A stretch of DNA of 42,860 bases from Gordonia namibiensis NBRC 108229 (GTDB lineage Bacteria > Actinomycetota > Actinomycetes > Mycobacteriales > Mycobacteriaceae), in contig NZ_BAHE01000044.1 of the NCBI RefSeq assembly GCF_000298235.1, forward strand, positions 1 through 42,860, given 5' to 3'. Of the stretch, positions 1 through 8,470 are shown in pieces (the first letter of the stretch is position 1; every line of letters starts with the position of its first letter). Both the position numbers and the translations under genes were made by a program. Under the pieces are notes generated by a model, which searched no databases, was not told the origin of the DNA, and saw only the letters and a list, made by a program, of their open reading frames with translations.

Positions 1-100
1 GCTGGGCCCGGTCGCCGCCACGGGCGCGGGCGCCGCGTCGCCCGACGGTGCGGACACCGCTCGCGACGGGACCCCGGCCGAGTCGTCGGCCTCTTCCTGA
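1..100 (+). CDS. C-terminal end of an unidentified protein (partial)
   Basis: An open frame enters from the left edge (first full codon at base 2) and stops with TGA at 98-100. The 32 visible residues are rich in Ala, Gly, Ser, Asp and Pro and end AESSASS, which looks like a disordered tail. No domain can be seen. In M. tuberculosis the gene before ripA is the small membrane protein Rv1476, so this may be the tail of its counterpart. That is inferred from position only. Confidence 0.5.
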   Translation, partial: LGPVAATGAGAASPDGADTARDGTPAESSASS

Positions 101-232
101 CCCCTCACCACGCCTCTCTCCAGCGTCACTGACGATCGTTTCCCGCGGTCCGGTGGCGCCGGCGGCGTCGTGGTCTCGCCCGATCCGGTTCGTGTACCGG
201 TTTGTTGCGAATTCGAGACCTGAGCCACGGTG

Positions 233-252
233 GTGAACTATCTGCAGTTCAC
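233..252. promoter_or_regulatory. Inverted repeat in the ripA upstream region
   Basis: GTGAACT (233-239) and AGTTCAC (246-252) form a perfect 7-bp dyad with a 6-nt centre. It lies about 220 bp before the ripA start, in a stretch (101-471) that is less GC-rich than the flanking genes and holds no convincing gene. It could be a regulator site or an RNA hairpin. The half-site spacing does not fit a CRP/GlxR site. Confidence 0.4.
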
Positions 253-332
253 AGCATTTTCCCAGGTAATAACGCCTTTGTAATTCACAGGTTTCGGTTT
301 TCTCGTGTGGTTGATGTGACGTACGGTTCTGA

Positions 333-376
333 TGTCGCATGTGTGACTTGTGTTTCCTGCAGGGGCAGATGCGACA
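333..376 (+). promoter_or_regulatory. Long-loop dyad in the ripA leader
   Basis: TGTCGCAT (333-340) pairs perfectly with ATGCGACA (369-376) around a 28-nt loop rich in TGTG. It sits about 95 bp before the ripA start codon, so it may fall in the 5' untranslated RNA or be an operator. ripA is a lytic enzyme that needs tight control, which makes a regulatory element plausible. I could not match it to a known riboswitch. Confidence 0.35.
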
Positions 377-471
377 CATGTGCAGTGTGTGGTCGGGGCG
401 GCCCACAGCGGCCGTTCGATCGAGATCCGGAGATCTTGACAGGTCCCCGGAAGGAACCGCGAGGAGTTCAG

Positions 472-2004
472 GTGAGGCGAGTTAGAACAGGTGCGTCCTG
501 GCCGGCGCGCGTCACGGCGGCCATGGCCGCCGTTCTCATCTGTGCGGTCGGCGCCGGGCATGCCGTCGCGACCCCGAAGAAGGCGCCCGAGTCGCCGGTG
601 ACCGGACTGATCAACGAGATCGCCTCGGTGAACCAGGACATCGCCGACCTCGACGAGGCCCTCGCGGTCCGGCAGGAGAACGTCAACCGCGCGATCGTCG
701 ACTTCCAGAACTCGCTCGCCCAGCGGCGACTGGCGACCGTCGCCGCCCGCGGCGCGCGCACCGAACTCGACCGCGCCGGCCAGGCCGTCACCGAGGCGCA
801 GAAGACCTTCGACAACTTCGTCCGACTCGCATACCAGCAGGGCGCCGAGCAGGGTTCGATGTCGAACTACGTCGCATCCCCGGATCCCCAGGCGGTGCTC
901 GACCGGATGAAGCTGCTCGACCAGGTCGGCAAGAAGCAGCAGGAGACCATCCGTCGCCTCCAGGTCGCCCGAAACCAGAAGGCCAACCGTCTGGCCGCGG
1001 TCGAGGCGACCCGCCGGCAGGCGGCGTTCGCCGCCAAGAGTGCCGACCAGCGCAAGCGCGACGCCCTGGCCGCGGTGTCCGAGGCCAAGACCGCCATCGC
1101 CGAGCAGTCGGAGCGCAAGGCCTCGCTGGTCGCCAAGCGTGATCGCGTGCAGAAGAAGATCGACTCGATCCGCGGATACGTCCCCAAGAAGCAGGCCGCC
1201 GGACCGTCGACCCGTGACCTGCTCAAGAACATCTTCCCGGCAGCCCCGACCCTTCCGGACCTGCCGACGACCAACGTCTCCGACAACGAACTGCTGTCGA
1301 TCGCGGCGCGGGCCGCCGCCCAGATCGCCGTCGACGTGGGCTCCGCGGCGCTCGGGATGGGCCTCGACGTGGGTTCGCAGATGCTCAAGGGCATCATCGG
1401 CGAGCAGCGGTTGCCGCAGTCCGAACTCCTCAACGAGCTCGGTCTGGGCGGAATGGACCTCACCGGCAGCAGCGGCAACGACAGCCTGAGCTCCCGCCTG
1501 GGATCAGGAAGCCTCGGCTCCCTGTTCGGCGGCTCCGGCGGTGGCGGTGGATCGGGCGGCATCATGCGGCCGGGTCTCCGCGGCCCGCAGGCGGTCGAGA
1601 TCGTCGTGAACCGTGCTCTCTCGCAGCTGGGTGTCACCTACGCCTGGGGTGGTGGCGACGTCAACGGTCCGACGCAGGGCATCCGCGACGGCGGCGTCGC
1701 CGACAGTTACGGCGACTACCGCAAGGTCGGCTTCGACTGCTCGGGTCTGATGATCTACGCCTTCGCCGGTGTCGGCATCGAACTGCCGCACTACACGGGC
1801 TACCAGTACACGTCGGGTCCGCACTTCCCGCTGTCGCAGATGCGTCGCGGCGACATGATCTTCTACGGCCCGAACGCGAGCCAGCATGTCGCGCTGTACC
1901 TGGGCGACAACAAGATGGTCGAGGCCCCGCAGTCGGGCTCCGTCGTCAAGGTGTCGCCGCTGCGCACCAGCGGTGCGATGCCCAACGTGGTCCGCCTCCT
2001 CTGA
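472..2004 (+). CDS. ripA: RipA-type peptidoglycan D,L-endopeptidase (NlpC/P60)
   Basis: This 510-residue protein is a secreted cell-wall hydrolase that cuts peptidoglycan stem peptides at the septum during daughter-cell separation. The frame is open from 202, but GTG 472 is chosen because GAGGAG lies 5 nt upstream and the product then starts with a basic, hydrophobic signal peptide ending in GHAVA-TPKK. Residues about 45-240 are a charged coiled-coil region like the inhibitory N-terminal part of RipA. A Gly/Ser-rich linker follows near 345-365. The C-terminal NlpC/P60 domain has Cys423 in DCSGL, His472 in QHVALYLG and Glu484 in MVEAP. The 49- and 12-residue spacings equal those of the M. tuberculosis RipA triad (383/432/444 as I recall). 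Unlike M. tuberculosis, no second NlpC/P60 gene (ripB) follows. Confidence 0.93.
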   Translation: MRRVRTGASWPARVTAAMAAVLICAVGAGHAVATPKKAPESPVTGLINEIASVNQDIADLDEALAVRQENVNRAIVDFQNSLAQRRLATVAARGARTELDRAGQAVTEAQKTFDNFVRLAYQQGAEQGSMSNYVASPDPQAVLDRMKLLDQVGKKQQETIRRLQVARNQKANRLAAVEATRRQAAFAAKSADQRKRDALAAVSEAKTAIAEQSERKASLVAKRDRVQKKIDSIRGYVPKKQAAGPSTRDLLKNIFPAAPTLPDLPTTNVSDNELLSIAARAAAQIAVDVGSAALGMGLDVGSQMLKGIIGEQRLPQSELLNELGLGGMDLTGSSGNDSLSSRLGSGSLGSLFGGSGGGGGSGGIMRPGLRGPQAVEIVVNRALSQLGVTYAWGGGDVNGPTQGIRDGGVADSYGDYRKVGFDCSGLMIYAFAGVGIELPHYTGYQYTSGPHFPLSQMRRGDMIFYGPNASQHVALYLGDNKMVEAPQSGSVVKVSPLRTSGAMPNVVRLL

Positions 2005-2059
2005 GAACGTCCGAACGACGGGCCGCGCATCTTCTTGGCGCCTTTTCAGTTCGCACGGC

Positions 2060-2065
2060 TAGGCT
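2060..2065 (+). promoter_or_regulatory. Probable -10 box of the moxR operon
   Basis: TAGGCT, a TANNNT-type -10 box, lies in the 142-bp gap between ripA and moxR. It would give a leader of about 75 nt. A weak TTGGCG is found 19 nt upstream. This marks the likely start of the moxR-DUF58-VWA transcript. Confidence 0.4.
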
Positions 2066-2146
2066 GGCACAAACACGCGGGGGTGTCTTCGGCCCCGACG
2101 TGGCCACACCAGTGAGCAGCAGAGTTCAGACGAACAGGAGCACGGG

Positions 2147-3367
2147 TTGACCGAATCGCACTCCCTCGACAAGGCGGCCACGGGGGACCCGGCCGCGGCA
2201 GGCGCCGATTCGTCGGTGCTGAGCGACGCCGACGTCGCCCTGCTCGAGCGGGCCATCTACGAGGTCAAGCGCGTCATCGTCGGTCAGGACCAGCTCGTCG
2301 AGCGGATTCTCGTGGGCCTGCTCGCCCGTGGCCACATCCTTCTCGAAGGTGTCCCGGGCGTCGCCAAGACCCTTGCGGTCGAGACCTTCGCCAGGGTCGT
2401 CGGCGGATCCTTCTCCCGTGTGCAGTTCACGCCCGACCTGGTGCCCACCGACCTCATCGGTACGCGTATCTACCGTCAGGGCCGCGAGGAGTTCGACACC
2501 GAACTCGGCCCGGTCGTGGCGAACTTCCTGCTCGCCGACGAGATCAACCGCGCACCCGCAAAGGTGCAGTCCGCGCTCCTGGAGGTCATGGCCGAGCGGC
2601 ACGTGTCGATCGGCGGCAAGACCTACCCGATGCCCGACCCGTTCCTCGTGATGGCGACGCAGAACCCCATCGAGAACGAGGGTGTCTACCCGCTGCCGGA
2701 GGCCCAGCGCGACCGCTTCCTGTTCAAGGTGCTCGTCGACTACCCGTCGGTGGAGGAGGAGCGCGAGATCGTCTACCGGATGGGCAACGTCCCGCCGACG
2801 GCCTCGCAGGTCCTCGACCCCGCGGCGATGCTGCGTCTCCAGAAGACCGCCGCGAACGTCTTCGTCCACCACGCGCTCGTCGACTACGTCGTCCGCGTCA
2901 TCAACGCGACGCGTCGTCCGGCCGAGCTCGGTCTCAGCGACGTCGCTTCGTGGCTGTCCTATGGCGCCTCGCCGCGTGCGACGCTCGGCATCGTGGCCGC
3001 GGCCCGCGCACTCGCGCTGGTCCGCGGACGCGATTACGTCATCCCGCAGGACATCGTCGAGATCATGCCCGACGTCCTCCGGCACCGCCTGGTGCTGTCC
3101 TACGACGCGCTGGCCGACGAGATCGACGCCGATCAGGTCATCACCCGCGTGCTGCAGACCGTGGGACTCCCGCAGGTCGGTGCGCAGCCGGTGCAGGCGT
3201 CGTACCCGGCGGCGCCCCAGGGGCAGGGCCAGGCCGGCGCACCCCAGACAGGTGCGCCCCAGACAGGTGCACCCCAGCCGGCTCAGCAGGGCGCCAACGG
3301 CTATGCCGGACAGCAGGTTCCGCAGGGCTCCGGTCCGGTGAACCCGAATGCGCGGTATGGCGGCTAA
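2147..3367 (+). CDS. moxR: MoxR-family AAA+ ATPase
   Basis: This 406-residue protein is a MoxR-type AAA+ chaperone-like ATPase, thought to act on the VWA-domain protein encoded two genes downstream. The Walker A motif is GVPGVAKT at residues 68-75; Walker B is LLADEIN, followed by RAPAKVQSALLEVM and the sensor-1 segment MATQNP. The start is TTG 2147 with AGGAG 6 nt upstream. The last 60 residues are a Gln/Pro/Ala/Gly-rich tail with GAPQT repeats and are probably disordered. The stop overlaps the start of the DUF58 gene, so the two are translationally coupled. The moxR-DUF58-VWA order matches M. tuberculosis Rv1479-Rv1481. Confidence 0.93.
   Translation: MTESHSLDKAATGDPAAAGADSSVLSDADVALLERAIYEVKRVIVGQDQLVERILVGLLARGHILLEGVPGVAKTLAVETFARVVGGSFSRVQFTPDLVPTDLIGTRIYRQGREEFDTELGPVVANFLLADEINRAPAKVQSALLEVMAERHVSIGGKTYPMPDPFLVMATQNPIENEGVYPLPEAQRDRFLFKVLVDYPSVEEEREIVYRMGNVPPTASQVLDPAAMLRLQKTAANVFVHHALVDYVVRVINATRRPAELGLSDVASWLSYGASPRATLGIVAAARALALVRGRDYVIPQDIVEIMPDVLRHRLVLSYDALADEIDADQVITRVLQTVGLPQVGAQPVQASYPAAPQGQGQAGAPQTGAPQTGAPQPAQQGANGYAGQQVPQGSGPVNPNARYGG
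3236..3280 (+). repeat. 15-bp tandem repeat, three units, in the moxR 3' end
   Basis: Units GGCGCACCCCAGACA, GGTGCGCCCCAGACA and GGTGCACCCCAGCCG follow each other and encode GAPQT, GAPQT and GAPQP in the disordered tail of MoxR. Copy number could vary between strains without breaking the frame. Confidence 0.85.
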
Positions 3368-4295
3368 TCGCGACCTACCCAGCCTCAGTGCCGGGCTGCT
3401 CGAGGAGCCCCAGCTGACCGCGGCTCTGAAGATGTTGGAGCTCACCGTCCGTCGCAAGCTCGACGGCGTGCTGCAGGGGGAGCATCTCGGACTCATCCCC
3501 GGCCCGGGTTCGGAACCCGGGGAGGCGCGTGCCTACCAGCCCGGTGACGACGTCCGTCGGATGGAATGGTCGGTCACCGCCCGCACCACCCAGCCGCATG
3601 TGCGCCAGATGATCGCCGACCGCGAGCTCGAGACCTGGCTCGTCGTCGACGCGTCGGCGAGCCTCGACTTCGGCACGGTCGGGTGCACCAAGCGCGACCT
3701 GGCGGTGGCCGCGGCCGCCGCGATCGTGCATCTCACCACCGGTGGCGGCAACCGGCACGGGGCCCTCGTGGTGACCGGCGACGACGTCGTACGGGTGCCC
3801 GCTCGGGCCGGCCGCGCCCATGCCCAGAACCTTCTCAAGGCCATCGCGACCACCCGTCGCAGTGCTCCCGGTGTCCGTGGCGACCTCAAGGCCGGCATCG
3901 AGGCACTGCGCCGTCCGCAGCGCCGCCGCGGTCTCGCGGTCGTCATCAGCGACTTCCTCGGACCGATCGACTGGGAACGCTCGCTGCGTGCCATCGGCGC
4001 CCATCACGAGCTGCTCGCGGTCGAGGTCCTCGACCCTCGCGACCTGGAACTGCCTGCGATCGGCGAGGTCACCCTGGCCGACGCCGAGTCGGGGGAAATC
4101 CACGACGTCACCGTCACCGAGGAGCTGCAGCGCGATTTCGCCGCCGCCGCCCGCGCCCATCAGCAGCGCGTGCATCGGACGCTGCGCAGTTGCGGGGGAG
4201 CGACGCTGTCCCTCCGCACCGACCGCGAGTGGATCACCGACACCGTCAAGTTCATCGCCCAGCGACGCCGCGGCCTGGCCGCCGGGGTGGGGTAG
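3357..4295 (+). CDS. DUF58 domain-containing protein
   Basis: This 312-residue soluble protein belongs to the DUF58 family, which is almost always encoded with MoxR ATPases. The family signature is clear: AYQPGDDVRRMEW followed by SVTARTTQPHVRQM at about residues 55-85, then ETWLVVDASASLDFGT, which resembles a VWA fold. Its job is not known in detail; with MoxR and the VWA protein it is thought to form a membrane-associated assembly complex. The start is uncertain. ATG 3357 and ATG 3348 are both in frame and both overlap the moxR stop, and neither has a good ribosome site, so it is probably translated by coupling. It corresponds to Rv1480. Confidence 0.88.
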   Translation: MAANRDLPSLSAGLLEEPQLTAALKMLELTVRRKLDGVLQGEHLGLIPGPGSEPGEARAYQPGDDVRRMEWSVTARTTQPHVRQMIADRELETWLVVDASASLDFGTVGCTKRDLAVAAAAAIVHLTTGGGNRHGALVVTGDDVVRVPARAGRAHAQNLLKAIATTRRSAPGVRGDLKAGIEALRRPQRRRGLAVVISDFLGPIDWERSLRAIGAHHELLAVEVLDPRDLELPAIGEVTLADAESGEIHDVTVTEELQRDFAAAARAHQQRVHRTLRSCGGATLSLRTDREWITDTVKFIAQRRRGLAAGVG

Positions 4296-4298
4296 CCG

Positions 4299-5267
4299 AT
4301 GCTGTCCAGTCCCTTCTGGTTGTTGCTGCTGCTCGTCGTCGCCCTGCTCGGCGCCGCGTACGTGTACATGCTGCGTCGCCGCAAGCAACGGGCGCTGACC
4401 TTCGCGAACCTCGATCTGCTGAAGTCCGTCGCACCCGCCGACCGCAACCGGCTGCGTCACGTGCCGATCGCGTTGCTGATCATCTCGCTGATCCTGCTGA
4501 CGGTCGCGTTGTCCGGGCCGCAGGCCGACCGCAAGGTGCCGCGCAACAAGGCGACGGTGATCCTCGTGATGGACGTGTCGCGGTCGATGAACGCGACCGA
4601 CGTCTCGCCGTCGCGTATCAAGGCCGCGCAGGAGGCGGCGAAGAAGTTCGCCGACGAGTTGACCGAGGGCATCAACCTCGGCCTGATCTCCTTCGCCGGC
4701 ACCGCGGCGAGCCTGGTCTCGCCGACCCCGGACCACAACGCGACCAAGGTCGCCGTGGACAAGCTGAGGCTCGACGACAAGACGGCGACCGGCGAGGGCA
4801 TTTTCGCGGCGCTGCAGCAGATCAGCACACTCAACGCCGTTCTCGGTGGCGGCGAGGCGGCCCCGCCGGCGCGGATCGTGCTCCTGTCGGACGGCAAGGA
4901 GACCGTGCCCGACGACCCCGACGACCCGCGCGGTGCCTTCACCGCGGCGCGGAAGGCCAAGGAGGAGAAGATCCCGGTCTCCACGATCTCCTTCGGCACG
5001 CGGACGGGCACCGTCGAACTGGAGGGTGATCGCGTCCCGGTTCCCGTCGACGACGATTCGCTGCGCAAGATCGCGAACCTCTCCGGCGGCGACTTCTTCA
5101 CCGCCGCGAGCCTCGACGAGCTCAACAAGGTCTACGAGAAACTGCAGAACGAGATCGGTTACGAGACACGACGCGGGGACAACTCGAAGCCGTGGCTGAT
5201 CGCGGGTACGTTGTTCGCGCTGGTCTCGGCGTTCGCAGCGCTCGCGATCAACCGCAGGCTGCCCTGA
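4299..5267 (+). CDS. VWA domain membrane protein (BatA-like)
   Basis: This 322-residue protein starts 3 nt after the DUF58 stop. It has two N-terminal membrane segments (about residues 5-25 and 55-73) and a C-terminal one (about 298-318), like the aerotolerance (Bat) family. Between them lies a von Willebrand A domain with the metal-binding MIDAS motif DVSRSMNATD at 92-101 and LLSDGKETVPDDP further on. It is the expected partner of the upstream MoxR ATPase and corresponds to Rv1481. The VWA domain probably faces the outside of the membrane, given segments on both sides. Its cellular substrate is unknown. Confidence 0.9.
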   Translation: MLSSPFWLLLLLVVALLGAAYVYMLRRRKQRALTFANLDLLKSVAPADRNRLRHVPIALLIISLILLTVALSGPQADRKVPRNKATVILVMDVSRSMNATDVSPSRIKAAQEAAKKFADELTEGINLGLISFAGTAASLVSPTPDHNATKVAVDKLRLDDKTATGEGIFAALQQISTLNAVLGGGEAAPPARIVLLSDGKETVPDDPDDPRGAFTAARKAKEEKIPVSTISFGTRTGTVELEGDRVPVPVDDDSLRKIANLSGGDFFTAASLDELNKVYEKLQNEIGYETRRGDNSKPWLIAGTLFALVSAFAALAINRRLP

Positions 5268-5338
5268 CCCGACCCCGGGACCGGGTGACGGCGAGCCACA
5301 TCCGACGACCACCGCGACGCCGACCCAAACAGAACGGA

Positions 5339-5344
5339 TAGGTT
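5339..5344 (+). promoter_or_regulatory. -10 box of a leaderless fabG1 promoter
   Basis: TAGGTT ends 8 nt before the fabG1 ATG at 5353, so transcription would start at or next to the start codon. No ribosome-binding site is present, which agrees with a leaderless mRNA. Confidence 0.5.
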
Positions 5345-5346
5345 AG

Positions 5347-6087
<741 letters not shown>

Positions 6088-6157
6088 CCCTGCGGGTCAC
6101 CAACGGCCGACGGCCACACCACATCTCAACCAACGTCGATCTCAGGAGCACATCTTC

Positions 6158-6997
6158 GTGAGCGGAATCCTGGACGGGAAGACCGTCCTCATCACGGGCA
6201 TCATCACCGATGCGTCGATCGCCTTCCACGCGGCCGCCATGGCGCAGGAGCAGGGCGCGACGGTGATCATCACCGGTATCCCGGAGCGGCTTCGGCTGAT
6301 CGACCGGATCGCCAAGCGCCTGCCGAAGGAGGTGCCGCCGGCCATCGGTCTCGACGTCACCAGCGAGGAGGACCTCGAGTCGCTCGCCGGCAAGATCCGC
6401 GAGATCGCCCCGCAGGGCATCGACGGTGTCATGCACTCGATCGCGTTCGCACCGCGCACCCTGATGGGCCCGGAGGCCAAGCCGTTCCTCGAGGGCCCCG
6501 GCCCCGACGCCGCCAAGGCGTTCGAGATCTCGGCCTGGAGCTACGCGTCGCTGGCCCGCGCCGTGCTGCCCGTCATGAACGAGGGCGGCTCGATCGTGGG
6601 TATGGACTTCGACCCCCGCACCGCCATGCCGTACTACAACTGGATGGGCGTCGCCAAGGCCGCCCTCGAGTCGGTGAACCGCTACGTGGCGCGAGAAGTG
6701 GGCAACGCCAAGAACATCCGCTCCAACCTGGTCGCCGCCGGCCCCATCAAGACCCTCGCGGCCAAGGCCATCGCCGGCACCGCGACCGACGACGCCAAGC
6801 AGCTGAACATGCTCAACGAGTACTGGGACGGCGCGTCGCCCATCGGCTGGGACGTCGACGACCCGACCGTGGTCGCCAAGTCGGTCTGTGCGCTGCTGAG
6901 CGACTGGCTGCCCGGCACCACCGGCTCCATCGTCTACGTCGACGGCGGCGCCAGCCACAACACCTGGTTCCCGGAGGGCATGACCTCCGGGTCGTGA
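6158..6997 (+). CDS. inhA: Enoyl-ACP reductase InhA
   Basis: This 279-residue enzyme is the NADH-dependent trans-2-enoyl-ACP reductase that ends each FAS-II elongation round for mycolic acid synthesis. In mycobacteria it is the target of isoniazid-NAD and ethionamide-NAD adducts. GTG 6158 is used because AGGAG lies 9 nt upstream and the start then matches mycobacterial InhA ([17 protein letters not shown]). Ser94 in VMHSIAF keeps the wild-type residue at the site of a known resistance change. The catalytic Tyr160 and Lys167 (YNWMGVAK) sit two residues later than in M. tuberculosis because of a short insertion before them. The tail beyond VDGGA is longer than in mycobacteria. Its stop overlaps the hemH start. 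Confidence 0.97.
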   Translation: MSGILDGKTVLITGIITDASIAFHAAAMAQEQGATVIITGIPERLRLIDRIAKRLPKEVPPAIGLDVTSEEDLESLAGKIREIAPQGIDGVMHSIAFAPRTLMGPEAKPFLEGPGPDAAKAFEISAWSYASLARAVLPVMNEGGSIVGMDFDPRTAMPYYNWMGVAKAALESVNRYVAREVGNAKNIRSNLVAAGPIKTLAAKAIAGTATDDAKQLNMLNEYWDGASPIGWDVDDPTVVAKSVCALLSDWLPGTTGSIVYVDGGASHNTWFPEGMTSGS

Positions 6998-8106
6998 GCC
7001 CGGGGAGAGACGCCGTGGAGACCGCCTTCGATTCCGTCCTGTTCCTGTCCTTCGGTGGTCCCGAGGGCCCCGACGAGGTCATGCCGTTCCTGGAGAACGT
7101 GACCCGGGGCCGGGGTATCCCGCGGGAACGCCTGGAATCGGTGGCGGAACACTATCTGCACTTCGGCGGGGTGTCGCCGATCAACAGGCTCAACCTGGAC
7201 ATGATCGACGGTCTCCGCGCCGACCTGGCACGTCGCGGCGTCGACCTTCCGGTGTACTTCGGCAACCGCAACTGGCACCCGATGGCCGAGGACACCCTGG
7301 CCGAGATGTACCGGGCCGGGCATCGCCGCATTCTGGTCTTCCCGACCTCCGCGTGGGGCGGCTACTCGGGGTGCCGTCAGTACCACGAGGACATCGACCG
7401 GTCCCTGCAGGCGCTGGCCAGTCGTGAACCCGCGTCCACGACACCCGAGGGTGCGGTGGTGCTCCGCAAACTGCCGCAGTATTGGTCGCACCCGGCATTC
7501 ACCGCGGCGGGCGCAGACGCCGTCCGTCGCGGGATCGAGAAGCTTGGTGCGTCCGAGGACTCGGTCCGCCTGGTGTTCACCGCACATTCCGTCCCGAGCT
7601 CGGCCGATGCCGCGTCCGGACCGGCCGCCGAGGGCGGGAATCTCTACTCCCGCCAGGTGATGGCCGCGTCGCAGGCCGTTGCCGACGCCCTGGGCGTCGA
7701 CGACTTCGACCAGGTCTGGCAGTCGAGGTCGGGACCCCCGCAGATCCCGTGGCTCGAACCGGACATCTGCGATCACCTCGAAGATCTTGCGGCGCAGGGT
7801 GTTCGCCGGGTCGTGGTCTATCCCATCGGGTTCATCTCCGATCACCTCGAGGTGATCTGGGACCTCGACAACGAAGCGGCCGAGACGGCGCAGCGACTCG
7901 GAATGGATTACGTGCGCGCCGACACCGTCGGCACCGATCCTCGATTCATCGAGATGATCGGCGAGTACGTGGAGAACTACGTCGGCGGCCTGGGAGATCT
8001 CACCGCGATGGGTTGCGGGGACAACGGTCGGGTGTGCCGGGACCGGTGCTGTGTGCCCGCCGCACGGCCCTCGCGGCCGTCGGCCCCTGCGGCCGATGCC
8101 ACTTAG
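6994..8106 (+). CDS. hemH: Ferrochelatase (coproporphyrin-type, [2Fe-2S])
   Basis: This 370-residue enzyme inserts Fe(II) into a porphyrin, by family most likely coproporphyrin III as in other actinobacteria (also named CpfC, formerly HemZ). GTG 6994 overlaps the inhA stop in a GTGA junction. His198 in FTAHSVP and Glu286 in [11 protein letters not shown] are the metal-insertion residues expected for the family. Cys127 (SGCRQY) and a C-terminal cluster of Cys341, Cys348, Cys352 and Cys353 are suitable ligands for the [2Fe-2S] cluster found in mycobacterial ferrochelatases. The last 15 residues are a Pro/Ala-rich tail. The linkage of inhA to this gene is the same as in M. tuberculosis. Confidence 0.95.
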   Translation: MSPGRDAVETAFDSVLFLSFGGPEGPDEVMPFLENVTRGRGIPRERLESVAEHYLHFGGVSPINRLNLDMIDGLRADLARRGVDLPVYFGNRNWHPMAEDTLAEMYRAGHRRILVFPTSAWGGYSGCRQYHEDIDRSLQALASREPASTTPEGAVVLRKLPQYWSHPAFTAAGADAVRRGIEKLGASEDSVRLVFTAHSVPSSADAASGPAAEGGNLYSRQVMAASQAVADALGVDDFDQVWQSRSGPPQIPWLEPDICDHLEDLAAQGVRRVVVYPIGFISDHLEVIWDLDNEAAETAQRLGMDYVRADTVGTDPRFIEMIGEYVENYVGGLGDLTAMGCGDNGRVCRDRCCVPAARPSRPSAPAADAT

Positions 8107-8172
8107 CAGCGGTCGATCGCAAGTCCATTGTTAACGATCGTTCCTGCGCGGCCGCTCTGATCGTTTGCGTAG

Positions 8173-8189
8173 ATAACAATCGAGTAACA
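8173..8189 (+). promoter_or_regulatory. Direct repeat upstream of micropeptide gene 1
   Basis: ATAACAATCGAGTAACA holds two TAACA units exactly 11 bp apart, about one helical turn. OmpR-family regulators of actinobacteria (GlnR, MtrA, PhoP types) bind tandem half-sites with this period. The box ends 93 nt before the micropeptide ATG. A matching box lies at nearly the same distance before the second micropeptide gene, which argues that it is functional. The regulator is not known. Confidence 0.55.
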
Positions 8190-8215
8190 GGAGATGGCAC
8201 GTGTGGCCATGTTCT

Positions 8216-8243
8216 TTGTCAGATGACATTCTGTGGATACGCT
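8216..8243 (+). promoter_or_regulatory. Candidate promoter of micropeptide gene 1
   Basis: TTGTCA (8216-8221), a 16-nt spacer and TACGCT (8238-8243) give a plausible sigma-70-type promoter with a leader of about 32 nt before ATG 8282. The -10 match is modest. It lies 26 nt downstream of the TAACA direct repeat. Confidence 0.4.
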
Positions 8244-8281
8244 ACCTTCCCCCGGGTGGCGATCTCAGAGAGGAATCTGTA

Positions 8282-8377
8282 ATGGCAGATAAGCTTATCG
8301 ACATGGACGATGCGTTGCTCGGAACGATCCTGGACACCATCCTCACCGGTTCTCTCGAGGAAGACGACCCTGCGTAA
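8282..8377 (+). CDS. Micropeptide 1 of the duplicated micropeptide-GNAT cassette
   Basis: This 31-residue gene was found by reading the region by eye. It starts MADKLIDMDD, continues ALLGTILDTILTGS and ends LEEDDPA. The ribosome site AGAGAGGA lies 6 nt before ATG. It aligns without gaps over 24 residues with the 35-residue peptide at 9382: 10 positions are identical, including Met1, Ala2, Ile6, Leu13, Gly14, Leu17, Ile20 and Thr22-Gly23-Ser24, and seven more are conservative. It has no signal peptide. Residues 11-21 can form an amphipathic helix, and both ends are acidic. A strong terminator follows 14 nt after the stop and a GNAT gene lies beyond. I recognise no family. Small unsecreted-looking, acylated porin peptides of corynebacteria (PorA/PorH) are a loose analogy only. 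Confidence 0.72.
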   Translation: MADKLIDMDDALLGTILDTILTGSLEEDDPA

Positions 8378-8391
8378 GAAACGCTTGTCGG

Positions 8392-8428
8392 GTGGGCCGC
8401 GTCGACGACGCGGCCCACTTGTCTTTTT
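8392..8428 (+). terminator. Strong hairpin terminator between micropeptide 1 and its GNAT gene
   Basis: GTGGGCCGCGTC (8392-8403) pairs perfectly with GACGCGGCCCAC (8407-8418) around a 3-nt loop, a 12-bp GC-rich stem. TTGTCTTTTT follows (8419-8428). This is a textbook intrinsic terminator. It should stop most transcripts after the micropeptide, leaving readthrough or a separate promoter for the GNAT gene. The same stem core occurs after the second micropeptide. Confidence 0.9.
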
Positions 8429-8470
8429 GCGGGTTCTTTTTGAATTTCGTGCCGAGAATTGCGGGTTTCG

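Noticed and set aside
233..252. CRP/GlxR-type site (TGTGA-N6-TCACA)
   Set aside because: GTGA and TCAC half-sites are separated by 12 nt, not 6-8.
202..471. N-terminal extension of the ripA frame
   Set aside because: The extension has no family resemblance, carries a Cys-rich stretch, and crosses the two dyads. GTG 472 has a perfect ribosome site and yields a proper signal peptide.
101..471. c-di-AMP (ydaO) riboswitch before ripA
   Set aside because: None of the conserved core sequences of that switch could be found by eye; only a covariance search could settle it.
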